Of a DNA stretch of 64,000 bases, positions 25,642 to 38,322 are shown piece after piece. The notes below the pieces were generated by a model. It ran no database searches. It saw only the letters and a program-made list of their open reading frames with translations, and had not been told where the DNA came from. The position numbers and the translations under genes were made by a program. The DNA comes from Kalmusia sp. IMI 367209 (lineage: Eukaryota > Ascomycota > Dothideomycetes > Pleosporales > Didymosphaeriaceae), in the NCBI GenBank assembly GCA_027946365.1, contig JAPEUQ010000002.1:1240001-1304000 (forward strand), in the 5' to 3' direction. Numbering within the stretch: position 1 is the stretch's first letter; every line of letters starts with the position of its first letter.

Positions 25642-27713
25642 TTACGCAGCGCCAATTAACTCTTTGGGAATGCATGCAAACACCGTACTGATGACAGCCA
25701 TGATCGAACTCAGAACGATCAATGCCCAGTTCAGCGTTTTCTCTGCCTTCCCAATATCTTTCCCGAAAAGCTTCAAGTGGAACGCGAGTGGTAGGATAAT
25801 GCAAATTGAGAAGCAGGCGACGCTGCCAAGGAGCGTCATAATGCGATCGAAAGATGGGAAGATGATAGCGATGACGACGAAGATTATAATGACCACTATC
25901 CGCAGGAGAAACTTGAAGATACCGCGGTTGAGGCCTGACATACCTGTCACTGACGGCGAGGCTCCCAGAGAACGAGTGTCAAGTCCAAGTAGTACTTCCA
26001 AGGTGGAGATGATCGGTCGGGCGTTGAGTGGTACTTTGGTGAGCGGAACGATGGCGATACAAATGGCGATGAAGACAGATAAGGCTTTCGGGTAGCCTGG
26101 AGTAATGAAGATGTTGCTGGTGATCTCATCACGGACATCGTCACCGAACATCAATATACCTACACATGCCATCCCGAGATCGAGAAGAAAGGTGAAAATA
26201 TATGTGACATTTACACCTTTCCGATACTTGTATGGATGTCGCATGTCTCGGTAGATGTTGGGAAATACGGAGTGGCCTCCCCATGGGGACATTAGTAAAC
26301 CGAATGACAGAGGCACCGTCATCCAGTTGGCTGGAAATAGATATTGTGTTGCGGGTTGGCGGAGGGAGCCAGGCTGCTCTGCCTTTATGAGGCCGTCTAC
26401 GAAAACGGCTATCGTAACTATAATTTGAGTTAGCTGAAGCGCAATTTTATAGGATTGGACCAAGGCACCTACTGCCAAAGCAAGACATGACGCCCAGGAT
26501 AGATGTGAAAGAGAGTAGGCGTAACGGAAAGAACGCGAGAGGGACGAGGATGATCCCGCAGACAATCTTCCAAAGAAGAAGCCCCCATCCGGGTATAAGA
26601 GCATTCATGCTGTCAGCGAAGAGCACAACGAGAGCAACGCACGCTGCAAGCAGCTCGAGAGAAAAGAGGATGCTGACAGCAATACGAGCAGTGTTTCCAA
26701 AGGAGACGTAGGCCAGATCCGCGAAGGTGATGAGAGAACTGTCTACATCAAGACACTTCGCAAGTAACTTGGCAGTATAGCATGTTGTGATGGCAGAGAA
26801 GATGAGGAACACGATGCCGACGACCCAACCAGAGTATTTCAGCGCCAGTGGGAGGGTCAGGAGACCAACGCCGATCAGTACATTGACGCTGTTGAAGATT
26901 GTCTGTGGAAGTGTCGATTGTCCTACGACCACGTTGATAACGTGTCCATCCTCTTCAATCTGCTTAACAAGTAGAGGCTCCCGTTGTTGCTCGGGCTCGG
27001 TAACACCCTTGAGCTGCTGTTCCGTGAACAAGCGACCGGCATGACGCATCGAGGACTCATTGATGCGGGCCGACAGACTGCCATAGGATGTTCCATAGCT
27101 CCCTCCGAACGGGGACGACAATGACGGCTCAATGGAGAATATGCTCTCGTTGCGTTGTGATCTTCTCTCGCCCAAGCGCTGTTCTACACCGGCAGACAAA
27201 AGATGCGTCTCTTCCGTCGGCTCGCCCTGCTCCTCGTCCTCGACAGCATCGTCAGAAGAGCGTCTTCCATCAGTTTCGAGTGCTTGTCGGAGGAGGGAAC
27301 GGTGATCGGGCGCTGATAAGCCGGCACGAGGGAAGTCTTCGCGGTCGTCTTCGTCAGCGATGCGGAAAGAAGGGCGCACAGGCGTGATCTCGAAGAAGCC
27401 TGCGGCTCGCTGCCACGAGCGTGCGAAGTTGTTGATGCTGTTCACGCCGCCGGCATCTCCCAAGGCATGCAAACCATGCGATATGGAAGAACTAACGACC
27501 ATTAGCGCTCACGATTGGAATGTCATGTTTGGAGCAGGCCTACCCTCGTCTCCTCAAGCGTGCTGTTCCCGCACCCGTCGCTGTGCTCTGCCCGCTCGCT
27601 CTGCGCTCCAGATCTTCTCCCCAATGCACGCGACTGCCCGTGGAATCAACCGACCCTCGATGGACGCCGTCGTACTCGTCCCACGTCGACGGCTGTTTGC
27701 CGCGAATATCCAT
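25642..27713 (-). CDS. Vacuolar amino-acid transporter, AVT type
   Basis: Three exons (27713-27544, 27491-26473, 26417-25642) give 654 aa. A cytosolic, acidic and Ser-rich N-terminus of about 260 residues precedes an Aa_trans (AAAP) domain with about 11 membrane segments. It begins at QTIFNSVNVLIGVGLLTLPLALKYSGW, cited here by its core VLIGVGLLTLPLA, the diagnostic first helix. The length and long leader fit the AVT1/AVT3/AVT4 group, which moves neutral amino acids across the vacuolar membrane. Direction and substrate are inferred from family. The start is the ATG of a 57-codon first exon that splices in phase. Confidence 0.88.
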
Positions 27714-28376
27714 GGTAGGGGCCGTCACTGGCTCTCAGCACCGAGAGACAAATTGGTGAAAAGGAGAGGAGGAAAAAGTCGAGGGCGCAACTTTCGTTAT
27801 CAAACGGATCCTAGTCCCAAGCGGGCACTACTGTCGCAACGGGAGGCTATCGAGCAGACAAGGTTCGGTTGGAGAGCACCCGCACGGAGCTGCCATGACT
27901 GGGGGAGCCGCGGCCGTCTATATAGGGCGGCGAGATCAGACCATGATGCCGAGACAGCTGGGAATGGAATCACGAGGAAGGCACAGAAACCCCGCCTACA
28001 TCATCGAGCGCGCATGCAGGATGGCGCTGCGGCTCAGGTCACGATAACGGGTGTCTGCAGCAGCGCCGCGGCCCATTGGCTGGCCAAGCGAGCGTCCGCC
28101 CCGGGGCGCCCTCCAAACCTAGGATGCCTGGCGGCGGCGTGAATGGCTGCAGCGTCACACCCACGGACAAATAAATCCTGTCATCGCCAACCGCTGAGAC
28201 TTCTCCACACCACTCTCTCATTGCCCACGGCGCACCTTCGCTGCTTGGTTGCACTTCTCTCCACCGCCTCCCGCCGCGACGTCGGCTCCGCCACTCTCGC
28301 GTGCCCCTTCGCCGAAAATTTCCAGCCCCGCAGCCTGCACCCCGCCTGAACACACGCACTTCCACCCGCCACAGCC
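27714..28376. other. Divergent promoter of the AVT transporter and eRF1
   Basis: 663 bp between two divergent starts. The eRF1-proximal half is C/T-rich, typical of leaders of highly expressed fungal genes. Long GC-rich open frames here have no domains and are ignored. Confidence 0.5.
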
Positions 28377-29789
28377 ATGTCGGCACCACCCCAGGGCCAG
28401 GGCGCTGACGCCGAGAAGAACATTGAGATATGGAAGGTCAAGAAGCTGATCAAGCGCCTCGAGGCCGCCCGCGGTAACGGCACAAGCATGATTTCGCTCA
28501 TCATCCGTACGCACTCCTCCTGCACTCGTCGTGCGAACAGCTGACTCACCGCCTCCAGCGCCCAAGGACCAGGTTTCGCGCGCTGCGAAGATGTTGGCTG
28601 AAGAATTTGTACGTGCCGAGTCCGCTGCCATCTCCCACACAAGCTGACAATACAGGGCACGGCCTCCAACATCAAGTCCCGCGTCAACCGTCTCTCCGTC
28701 CTCTCCGCCATTACCTCCACCCAGCAGCGTCTGAAGCTCTACTCAAAAGTCCCCCCCAATGGCCTCGTCATCTACTGCGGTGAAATCATCACTGCCGAAG
28801 GCAAAGAGCGCAAGATCAACATCGATTTCGAGCCTTTTAAGCCCATTAATACCTCGCTGTACCTCTGCGACAACAAATTCCATACCGAGGCGCTGAGCGA
28901 GCTGCTGGAGTCGGATCAGAAGTTTGGCTTCATCATCATGGACGGTAACGGTGCTCTCTTCGGCACGCTCTCCGGAAACACTCGCGACATCGTCCACAAG
29001 TTCTCCGTCGATCTTCCCAAGAAACACGGTCGTGGTGGTCAGTCAGCTCTGCGTTTTGCTCGTCTCCGAGAGGAGAAGCGTCACAATTACGTTCGCAAGG
29101 TCGCCGAGTTGGCTGTGCAGAACTTCATCACCGCCGACAAGGTCAACGTGGCAGGTCTCATCTTGGCAGGTAGCGCCGACTTCAAAAATGATCTGAACCA
29201 GTCGGACATGTTCGACCAGCGTTTGCAGTCCAAGGTCATCAAGATCGTTGACGTGTCTTACGGAGGCGAAAACGGGTTTAATCAAGCTATTGAACTGTCT
29301 TCCGAAACTCTTAGCAACGTCAAGTTCATCCAGGAGAAGAAGCTCATCAACCGCTACTTTGATGAGATTTCGCAGGATTCTGGCAAGGTGTGCTACGGTA
29401 TCGATGACACTCTGAAGGCGCTCGAAGCTGGCGCGGCTGAGATTTTGATCGTCTACGAGAATCTAGAGATGACTCGCTGGGTGCTCAAGAGCTCCGAGGG
29501 ATCTGAAATCGTCCTCCATACTACCAAGACCCAGGAAGCGGATCGCACTCTTTTCATGGACAAGGATACTGGCCAGGAAATGGAAGTCGTTGACCAAATG
29601 TCGTTCCTGGAATGGCTGGCTGAGAAATTCCGCGACTTTGGTGCTACTCTAGAGTTCGTCTCGGACCGTTCTTCCGAGGGCAACCAGTTTGTAAAGGGCT
29701 TTGGTGGTATCGGCGCCATCCTCCGCTACAAGCTCAACTTTGAACAACTTGCCGAGTATGATGACGAGGACGAATTCTACGATGATTGA
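28377..29789 (+). CDS. SUP45: Eukaryotic peptide chain release factor 1
   Basis: Three exons (28377-28506, 28559-28608, 28656-29789) give 437 aa, the typical eRF1 length. It recognises all three stop codons in the ribosomal A site and triggers peptide release with eRF3. The stop-codon reading motif TASNIKS lies at about residues 62-68 and YLCDNKF at about 130. The universal GGQ in HGRGGQ lies at about residues 187-189. The acidic tail ends DDEDEFYDD and can bind eRF3. All key residues are present, so standard stop decoding is expected. Confidence 0.97.
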
Positions 29790-30645
29790 CGGTTGTGCGC
29801 CCTCGCTGACTGCGAGGCAGCGGTTCCACTCCACGCGTCGAGTGAGGGAACGCCCGCTGCCCGCGCCCAATGTCAACTAGACGCGTCTCGAAAGATGGTG
29901 CGCGGCCTCGAGCAGACGACATCTCGCCTCTCCAGGTTGTAAAGGTGCTGTAGGAATGCGGATGAAGTGTTTGCAGAGTGAGCAGAGGTACCCACTGCGA
30001 CACGACTCAACTGACAAGACTGTAGACTGAGTCACCCATTCTTATCTACTTCCCACACTCACTTCCAAGGAGAGGCAACAGATTGCCCCAAACAAGCTTT
30101 CTGTGCCGCCGCCGATGTACCAGGCCCCGCCCTTGACGACAATGCCTGAGTGGGAACGTGATGGCTTACGGCGGATAAGTGAATAGGTCATCTGTTTTTG
30201 CGAACCTTTTGTACGGCAACCCAAAAAAGAAGGGATCTGCAATGTGTTTTGTGCTTATCAGCTACTCTGTCGTTAAAGTCTCAGCTGAATGAAATTGTAT
30301 CTTGTGCTTTGATTGACGGTAATCCGTGAACAGCATGAAACTTGAAAATGGTTGCGGCTCTTGTTTTGGAATGATGTCGTGAGACGTGGGGTGGGCAAGA
30401 GCAGCCGACCCCTCCAAAATGAGAGGTCGGGCCATGTCCGCACCAGTCTAAAGCCTCCTTTCGGACTCCTTTAACAATTATTTATGCTTGAAATCTGACA
30501 ACATGAGCCTTCTCAACAATCCTTCAGTTCCTCATCGTCAACTTGTTGCGTGTCGGAACCGGAGTTCGGATTCCGATAGTCGCTATGTGAAGAACATTTC
30601 GAGGTCGTCACTCAACAACGCTACAACGCTTCAACACCACACATC
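29790..30645. other. Intergenic, eRF1 3' side and PHA2 leader
   Basis: Holds a TGAGTCA (Gcn4/CPC1-like) at 30028-30034, about 610 bp before the prephenate dehydratase start, and an upstream ATG at 30503 whose frame overlaps that start (see separate entry). No independent gene. Confidence 0.45.
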
Positions 30646-30682
30646 ATGTCGGAAGACGAGGCAGCACAGAAACCTGTCGTGA
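30503..30682 (+). promoter_or_regulatory. Candidate overlapping upstream ORF of PHA2
   Basis: An ATG 143 bp before the PHA2 start opens a 59-codon frame that runs past the PHA2 ATG in another frame and ends at 30682. If the transcript starts before 30503, this would reduce initiation at PHA2 unless scanning is leaky. The transcription start is unknown. Confidence 0.35.
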
Positions 30683-31954
30683 CCTTTCTGGGGCCTAAGG
30701 CTAGTTATACACATCAGGTATGTTTCAAAAGTACGCGCGGTACCAGTAAGAGGACGGATCTGTAGGCGTCCCAATTGGGAAAAAAATTAGTATTTACAAT
30801 GTCCCGCCATTTAGGTGCAGTGGCATTGTAATCCGACATTCTCCCCTACCAAGCGCCTTATGGAATAAGTTTTACAAGCACATCGTCTACAATGGCTGGC
30901 CGCAATCACGACCACTCTTGGTATCTGACGTACGCTGACCGCCACGCAGGCCACACTTGACGCCTTCAACGAGCAAGATTTCACCATCACCCCTGTCATC
31001 ACAATTGAAGACGTATTCGCCTCAGTACAAAAAGGCATCGCATACAGAGGCGTCGTTCCCTTCGAGAACTCCTCCAATGGCTCCGTAGTCTTCACCCTGG
31101 ACCTCTTCGCCGACCTGCAGTCAAAGTACCCTGACATCCTGGTTTGCGGCGAGTCCTACATCGCCGTGCAGCATTGTCTACTCGGACACCAGGGCCAAAG
31201 TACTCACCATCCGGTGTCTGTAGCCGGCAATTCCAATGGTATCGGCAGCGTGATTGAGAGCCCGATGAGTAGCGGAGCCGTGACGCCTACGACGAAGGAA
31301 CCCGTGCCGCAGAAGCCGACTGCGAGGCCCATGGGCGATTTATCTAAGATCAAGAAGCTATATAGTCATCCGCAAGCGTGGGGCCAGTGCAAAGTCTTCT
31401 TGAACACGTATTTGAAGGGCGTTGAGAGACAGGATGTGAGCTCAACGAGTCGCGCTGCGCAGCTGGTCGCGGAAGACGAGAGCGGCGAATCGGCGGCTGT
31501 GAGCTCAGTCATTGCAGCGCAGATTCATGGGTTAGATGTCCTGGCGAGGGGTATCGAGGATCGCGGAGACAACACGACGCGCTTCCTCGTTATCAAAAAG
31601 GCGGAATCGGCATCTACCACTGGCAGACCTATATCCGAGGCTATGTCCCAAAAGAAACAGGCAGAAATTGGGGACTGGAAGACGCTTCTCACTTTCACGG
31701 TTGATCACGGCAATCCGGGTGCTCTGGCGCACTCGCTTGCTGCATTTGAGAAATATGGATTGAACTTGACATCTATCAATACGCGACCCTCGGGTGTCGA
31801 GAACTGGAACTACATTTTCTTTGTTGAACTTAAAGGGAAGAGAGAAGCAGGGACGGACGATGGGCCTGTGAACAAGGCGTTGAAGGAGCTGGACCAGGTG
31901 TGCAGAGCATGGAGATGGCTAGGGAGTTGGGAAAACAGGCTTGTACGGCGATGA
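30646..31954 (+). CDS. PHA2: Prephenate dehydratase
   Basis: Two exons (30646-30717, 30950-31954) give 358 aa. It converts prephenate to phenylpyruvate in phenylalanine synthesis. The intron falls after GPKASYTHQ, the conserved start of the catalytic domain. FENSSNGSV and DNTTRF are the substrate-site motifs. A C-terminal ACT domain (TFTVDHGNPGALAHSL, then NLTSINTRPSG) is the expected phenylalanine-feedback site. A Ser/Thr-rich insert of about 50 residues (near 120-165) separates parts of the catalytic domain, common in fungal members. The 232-nt intron is long for this window. Confidence 0.93.
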
Positions 31955-32257
31955 GTGAACGCGATCTCACGGGAGGGCTAAATCCAATTTATCAAGAATA
32001 CAAACTGAGTGCTATGTCGTAAATCCGACTTTGTTAAATATTCGCCTAGATTCGCTATGCTTGATGCTTTATCCCCATCTCACTGCTGACTAACCACCAT
32101 CGGTGTTTGCAACCCCCGACTCTCGTCCTCTGCTCATAGGAAATAGAATTTCTTGGAGTCCATCGTCCACGGCATCACTAGCACTCCACCTATCCTCCGC
32201 ACACGCATTTTAACCTCTCTAACGACGTCTTCCCTTCACGAGTTCTCCTCCCCAGCC
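31955..32257. other. Short intergenic gap
   Basis: Holds the PHA2 3' side and the TIM8 leader. Nothing else seen. Confidence 0.45.
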
Positions 32258-32669
32258 ATGGATCTCGGCGGCTCCTCCAACTCCCTCGCGGGCCTCGACC
32301 TCTCCAAGCTCAGCGACCGCGACAAGCAGGAGCTGCAACAGTTCGTCGTCAATGAGAGCCAGAAGGCGAGGATACAGTCTTGTACGTCTATCGCCGCATC
32401 CTCCTTAGCCTAATCCATTTCCTTCTGCTTTCCTCTTCATCGAGGTCGCATCAAGTACTGTGAAGCACATCGTTTGACGCAGAAGCTAACATGTAGACAT
32501 AGCCATCCATTCTCTGACGGATACCTGCTTCAAGAAATGCATCCCGGCTGGTACAGTCAAGAAGGGCGCGTTGGACAAATACGAGGAACCGTGTGTAAGG
32601 CAGTGCGTGGATCGATTCTTGGATGCGAATCTGGTGGTCTTGAGGGAGTTGGAGAGATTGAGGCAGTAA
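32258..32669 (+). CDS. TIM8: Mitochondrial intermembrane-space import chaperone Tim8
   Basis: Two exons (32258-32381, 32503-32669) give 96 aa. The small-Tim signature is complete: CFKKC and CVRQC, a twin CX3C pair that forms two disulphides. The helix before it reads KQELQQFVVNESQKARIQSSIHSLTD, cited by its core ELQQFVVNES. Tim8 pairs with Tim13 to shuttle hydrophobic inner-membrane precursors such as Tim23. The start is the first ATG. The intron splits a Ser codon in the helix. Confidence 0.93.
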
Positions 32670-33876
32670 ATGTGCCAAGAAAGAGGAGAGTGCATTTGAG
32701 GAGGATGAGAACAGTTGCCTCGTAGGAAGGCGGAGTCGGTGTACGATACAATTGGAAGGAGAGGTGTATGATACCGCATGGACCGGGATGGCAAATAGGC
32801 CTGAGCTAGAACCGCATGGGCACGTAGAGGATGCGTGGTGTACGAATATAGCCGGATGATGGATATCCTCTCGTTTCATTTGCGTCTTTGGTTGGGGCGT
32901 ATGCCTCAGCGTTTGTACTGGGAAATGGCACATCGGTTCGGGGTGGCAAAACTCTATTCTTTAATCCTTTACGTGCGTATCGAGATCGCCCAGAGAACAT
33001 CGCAGTCGCATACAGCAAGCAATGGGAATCACACATCGCCTAAGTTCGTCCTGAGCCAATGCTCAAGTACCAGAAAGGCTTGCCTAACATCCTTTAGAAT
33101 ACGAGCGGACATGATTTACCAGGGCGTCCAAGATCTCCCATCAATGGTCATGTAGAGTGCTACCTTTCGTATCACTCTGTTCGATCGCCTATTACACGCT
33201 CTGCCTTATCTTTTGACCTCCAGAGATGTGTATGTTACCTCGCCTTCATATTGGTGACCTCGTTCATGTCGTTCATTCACAGCACCCAAGCCATCTGCAT
33301 CTAATCTCGTCTAGCTCTAGCTCTTCATTAGTACGCCGAATGCTATCCGCATACAGATAGTCCCAGACGGAGTGATATCAATTCATCTACACCACCCGCT
33401 CGCACTCCCCATACAAGCCATGCACCTTCATCCACACCTTCACCACAACCCATTGCCTCGTTTCGCAATAAACTGCCTTGTTCACACGTTGCCGGCAGGC
33501 GAGTCTCGGCCTTCAAAGCGAATCTCGCTCCTCTGGGCTTCGCGGGCCTTAGCCGTGCGAGTCTCGGGGCCAAGCGCGAGGTTCGCGTACGGGGCGGAGG
33601 AGGATCGGATGCGGATACGGCATAGGCGCGCGAGAAGGCGGAGGGCGTGGAATCCCGCATGTGCGTGTGGCTCAGGCATTGGTATAACTGTGGAGGCATG
33701 TACGGGGGACGCGCTGCGTTACGCGGAGCACCTTCAACATCAGCGCACCATCCGACCTTTGAGATACCACTCTCCAGTAGTGGGTCGAATTCTTGTTCTT
33801 GTCTGTCATCTTTGACTTTCTCATTGCTCTTTTGAAAGTATCTCTGAAGTGTGCTCTTGAGTTGGGGGTCTGCGTC
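32670..33876. other. Intergenic, 1.2 kb
   Basis: Contains overlapping open frames on both strands around 33343-33885, with Arg/Pro-rich translations and no domain. They look like GC-driven noise rather than a gene. The right end is the promoter of the AtuA-like gene. Confidence 0.4.
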
Positions 33877-36136
33877 ATGGATCAAGAACGCTCCCTCAAT
33901 CCGCCAGTATGCAACATCGTCACCCCCGTCGGTATGCTGGGCTACGGCCTGGATGAGGCTCTCTCGGCGTCTCTCATTACAGCCGTTCTTCCCAACGGAG
34001 CGCCAACAGCTATCAGTAAGATGCCTCCTACCTTCTACACTTCACAACTTCCTCACTAGACTCATTACTAACCTTATATATGTAGTTCTTGACTCGGGCA
34101 GTACCGACAGCGGACCCGAGAAGCTCGCCTTGGGCTGCATGACTTCGCCGCGCACCTCATACGTGCGCGACTTAACGAAGCTGGTCCGACTAGCATGGCG
34201 GTTCAAAGTGCCGCTGATCTTCAGTTCCGCGGGCGGAGACGGGAGCGATGAGCACGTAGACGAAATGGTCAAGATCCTTCAGGAGATTTGTGAAGAGAAC
34301 GAGTAAGCGACTGCCTCTAACATGATCTTTCTATAAGCAACGCAAGACAGGAGGGGTACCGAGACGCTAACATGAAGAAAGACACTACAAGTTGAAAGTC
34401 ATCGCGATATACTCCGAACTAACGAAATCCTTCGTCTACCAAAGACTTCAAGAAAACGCCATAACCGGGTGCGGACCACCGGTGCCGCCGCTCACAGCCG
34501 AACTCATCGACTCCGCACCTCGCATAGCCTCCCAGATGGGCCCGGAGCCTTTCTACGACGCAATGAATGCCACGCCTGATTTCAACGTTCTGGTCGGTGG
34601 ACGCGCTTACGATCCTTCTCCTTACGTCGCGTACGCGGCGTACGCGTCCAAGACCCCTCTAACTGATACAGCGACCCCCGAAGCGAAGCGCTTGTGGGGC
34701 GGCTTTACACACATGGGCAAGATCCTAGAATGCGGGGGTAGTTGCGCGACGCCGAAGTGTGCCACGGTCAGGGCGACCGTGTACCAGAATGGAACGTTTG
34801 ATCTTACGCCTGGGGAGTCGGGCAGTAGGTGTACGCCACTAAGCGTGAGCGCGCACACGTTGTATGAGAAGAGTCGGCCGGATCTCTTGTATGGGCCGGG
34901 CGGGTGGTTGGATTTAACGGCGAGTCAATATGAGCAGCTTGAAGATGGTAGGACGTGTAGGGTTAAAGGGGGTTCTTTTACGTTTTCAAGGGACGCGGGG
35001 TTGAAGTATCAGGTAAAGATGGAAGCGGCGCATGTGGTTGGGTATCGGTCGAATTATATGGGGAGTGTCAGAGATCGTAAGTATGGCCCCGGAGAGGAAA
35101 TTGCTGAGATGGCTGACTGGTCTGCTTGTAGCGATCCTCATCGGCCAGTTGGACTTTGTGTTGAAGATGATCAAGCAATATGTGGCGCAACAACACGCAG
35201 GTGTGAAGGGAACGTGGGATCTCGACTGGCATATCTATGGCCAGCACCAGACGACGGCCGACGGACAACCCGCAGAAGTACTGTTGATTGGCGAAGCGCT
35301 TGCCTCCACACAAGAACTAGCGAATAGCGTGGCATCGACGGCGAGGATAGCCACAGTCGTAAGTCAAACCATATCCATGCAGAACCATATCCGGAGCTCA
35401 CTTCGAATAGCACGCTCCGTATCCCAATCAGAAAGCTACGTCCGGAAACCTCGCATACGGCCTTGGCGGCAAGATGGAGAGCGAGCTTGGTCCCTGCGCG
35501 CAGTTTTCGATATATCACCTCGTAGGTTTAGAAGAAGGCGAAGAGAGATTGAAGCTCAGTGATACAGCGAACGCGCTGTACTGGCAGCGTGTGGTCACGA
35601 TAGGGCGCGGTGCTTCGCAAACCCCTCAGCAGGTTTCATCAGCCTCAGTGGGCGCAGTAAACAAGACACCAGTACCGCCGGCATTGCTTGTATCTAGCGC
35701 TGACACCGAATATCCTGCGTCACCAAAAACCCTCGGCGATATAGCGCGCGTGCTCCGATCTAAGAACGCTGGCCCTTATGAAATTACATTCGACGTCATG
35801 TTCGCCAACGGATCCATCTTCCAGCTCGTCAAATCATCAGGTTTCCTTAACGCGGCTGCGATTGCAAAGCTGAATGGCATTGGCGAAGATGAGGTTATTT
35901 GGAGTGGCTTTTTTGACCAAGCTCTTGCATATAAAGCGACTATTCCAAGGTTGTGGAGAGGCAAGCCGACAGCGAACGGAGGATTCATGGAGAGTGACGT
36001 GCACGGGAGCCAGAAGTACATCGGGTTGTTGAATATGCCTTTACCAAAAGAATTTATGGGGAAGTGGGAGGAGTTGATGGCAAACAGAAGGGAGGATAGT
36101 GGGGTCGACACACCCACGACGCCGGTGGAGTCGTGA
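33877..36136 (+). CDS. AtuA-like (DUF1446) / DUF4387 fusion protein
   Basis: Five exons (33877-34015, 34086-34302, 34382-35076, 35132-35358, 35411-36136) give 667 aa. Residues 1 to about 480 match the acyclic terpene utilisation AtuA family: ILDSGSTDSGPEKL, VLVGGRAYDPSP, GGFTHMGKILECGG and PCATVRA-like segments. The last 140 residues (KTLGDIARVLRSKNAGPYE to the end) match DUF4387, usually a separate small protein beside AtuA in bacteria. The bacterial pair acts in terpene or carboxylic-acid breakdown, but the reaction is not established. The fusion suggests the two parts work as one enzyme. Its stop is 98 bp from that of a convergent regulator gene. Confidence 0.85.
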
Positions 36137-36234
36137 ACGGTGCACTAACGGTACAGTTTTTGAGTTCCGGTTGCCTGTAGACCCATTGGGTCGGCTTAGA
36201 GTTTACGTCTGCTTGAGAAGGTGTATTTTGCATG

Positions 36235-38322
36235 CTAATATTGCGGTGCAAACGTACCGAACATTCCCCAAACAGAGTCGCCCCAAAGATCCTGTGGTAA
36301 TGCGAAATCAAGTGGGATTTCGTAGTCGCCTGTTGGATTCATGTCGACTTGCGTCATTTCGGAATAGTCGTTAAACGCCGGCATTATAGGCTGAGGGGCC
36401 ATTTCGGCGCTCATTTGTTGCTCATCGACGCCGTTCTCGTGTGGGGATGTTCGCTCTTCCACATCGGCCTTGATATTCCTCAGCTCATGACCTTTGGTTA
36501 TCGCATCAAATACGAGACTCGCTCCCATGCGGTCATCGATCCTCAGCTTTGTATTATCGATATCCATTGGTTCTTGTCGGCTCAAGATCTCTAGAAGCAT
36601 TGCTGCTCGGTTCTTCTCGTCTGAGGGGTCTTTCGATCCGGCTTTGAAAAAGCGCTGCGCTATCGCGATATGGTTCTTAGCGGCTTCTTGCTCTTCCGGC
36701 GAAGCATTAACGTTTAGTGCAAAGAAGCGCAGCAGGAAGACAGTAGCGAGAACAAGGGCGCGGAAATAGTTCTTCGGGCAACTACGCTGGAGGAGTTCAG
36801 CCGGGAGATCAGGATAATCGCTCGAACGATAGAAGAGACCCTGATCGGACAGATACACAATGCGGAGGGCGACGGAGTAACCGTTCTTCATGAGAATCTC
36901 TCGTGATGTGAGATCAAGCTGCATACGGATAATGGTCATTGTGTAGAGATGTAATTTGGCGACCAACACGGCCATCTCTAAACGCGGAGACCAGGGCGCT
37001 GGAAATTTCGTTCTAAGGCTGTCTAGCTCCGTATCGAAGAGTTTCACGAGTGATTGGGACACGACCTCTTGGCTGTTCTCCAGTACTACAGTTGTGAACT
37101 TTGCGAGGGTATGGTGTACCATCACATGATATGCGAATTCCGGTGATATGGGGTATGTGCGGATGAAGTTCTCTATCGTTGCCAGTTCTATAGTCTCATT
37201 GATCGACGGCGAGACACCCACATGCATACCAAGCCTATGGGGAAATTCAGCATGACGACGAATAAATATTAGGCACATTTAACAACATGAATATGAGATC
37301 GAACTTACGACGTGCTAGCGAGGAAGCATCCTAGCCATGTACTCGCCCTTGCTCGCAGTGAGCCAGAAGGTACACCGATACTTCTTAGAGACTGAGGTGG
37401 TTTCGCATGATGAAGACCCATATACATAGCCGCATTCATTGCAACTCCGCAGTAGAGCCAACTGGAGTCATGTGATTGGCGAGGCGATGGAAAAGGCCAC
37501 ATGATAAGGTGAACGAGTGCTTGGATAGTCTGTAGAGGTATAGGGGCAGTCAAAATTTCCACACGAAGTTGAGCCAGATAAGGTTCTCGCAAATTGTCGA
37601 AGAGTGCAAGATGTCGATTTATTGGTCCATGAGATGCGGTTACTGTTATTATGGTCCAGAAGAGCAGCGGTGCTGTGTCGTATATCGCTGATATTGAGAT
37701 ATTTGGATTGAGAACAGGGAAGTGGGGGTAGAGGAACGTTGAAAAGCTGATCATGAATGAGTAAGAGTTTGTTTAGTCTGGCCAGCCGCCGGACTTACAT
37801 CTTGAAGATTTCAACAACGGTGTTTCGATCCAGTACACAAGCGCCTAGCTCGTACTGCCCTTTCAAGCCGAACTCCATTAGCACAGCTGTTCCCGACTGC
37901 TCAAGTGTATACTCAGGCGAGTCGAACTGTGTATCTGGCGAGACCGTAGATTTGAGTCCGTTATCTTCCCTCTGGTTCCTTAAGGCTTCCAGCTCTTTTG
38001 CCATTTCCTCGACTCGTCTTGGATAGAAAATTAGCCATTGTAGCGTTCAGAAAATGCAACGACATAGCGGTGAAACATACTTTCGCGCAGGAGTCCGCCG
38101 GAACGAAGAATCCACTACGCATTGCAAGTTCCGGGCTTGGCATCTTGAGCATGGTGCTGGAAATTTTGCCTTGCTGTCGCACCGAAGCTATTCTGCGTTA
38201 GATGTATGTGATCTGTTATAAATCGTGATACGATGTACTTTGACTTGTTTGCACTCTGTACATGTCTTGACGGGTCGATGAACAGACCTCCCGAGAGGAC
38301 CAGGTACTCCAAGGGCAGCCAT
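36235..38322 (-). CDS. Zn2Cys6 transcription factor with fungal-specific regulatory domain
   Basis: Five exons (38322-38239, 38187-38081, 38017-37799, 37746-37309, 37234-36235) give 615 aa. The zinc cluster is split by intron 1: TCTECKQVK, then LRCDSKAKFPAPCSRCQARNLQC, with six Cys in the C-x2-C-x6-C...C-x2-C-x6-C layout. The linker EEMAKELEALRNQRED could be a short coiled coil. The middle region (NPNISISAIYD..., LVHLIMWPFPSPRQ, MGLHHAK) is the Fungal_trans fold. It resembles War1/RSC-type and carboxylic-acid-utilisation regulators only broadly. Convergent with the AtuA/DUF4387 gene, it may control it, but that is a guess. Confidence 0.88.

Noticed and set aside
27360..28142. 260-codon plus-strand frame opposite the AVT leader
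   Set aside because: GC-rich, no domain, covers a promoter and the antisense of real exons.
33343..33885. 180-codon minus-strand frame before the AtuA-like gene
   Set aside because: Low-complexity Arg/Pro translation, no recognisable family, and an equally long frame on the other strand.
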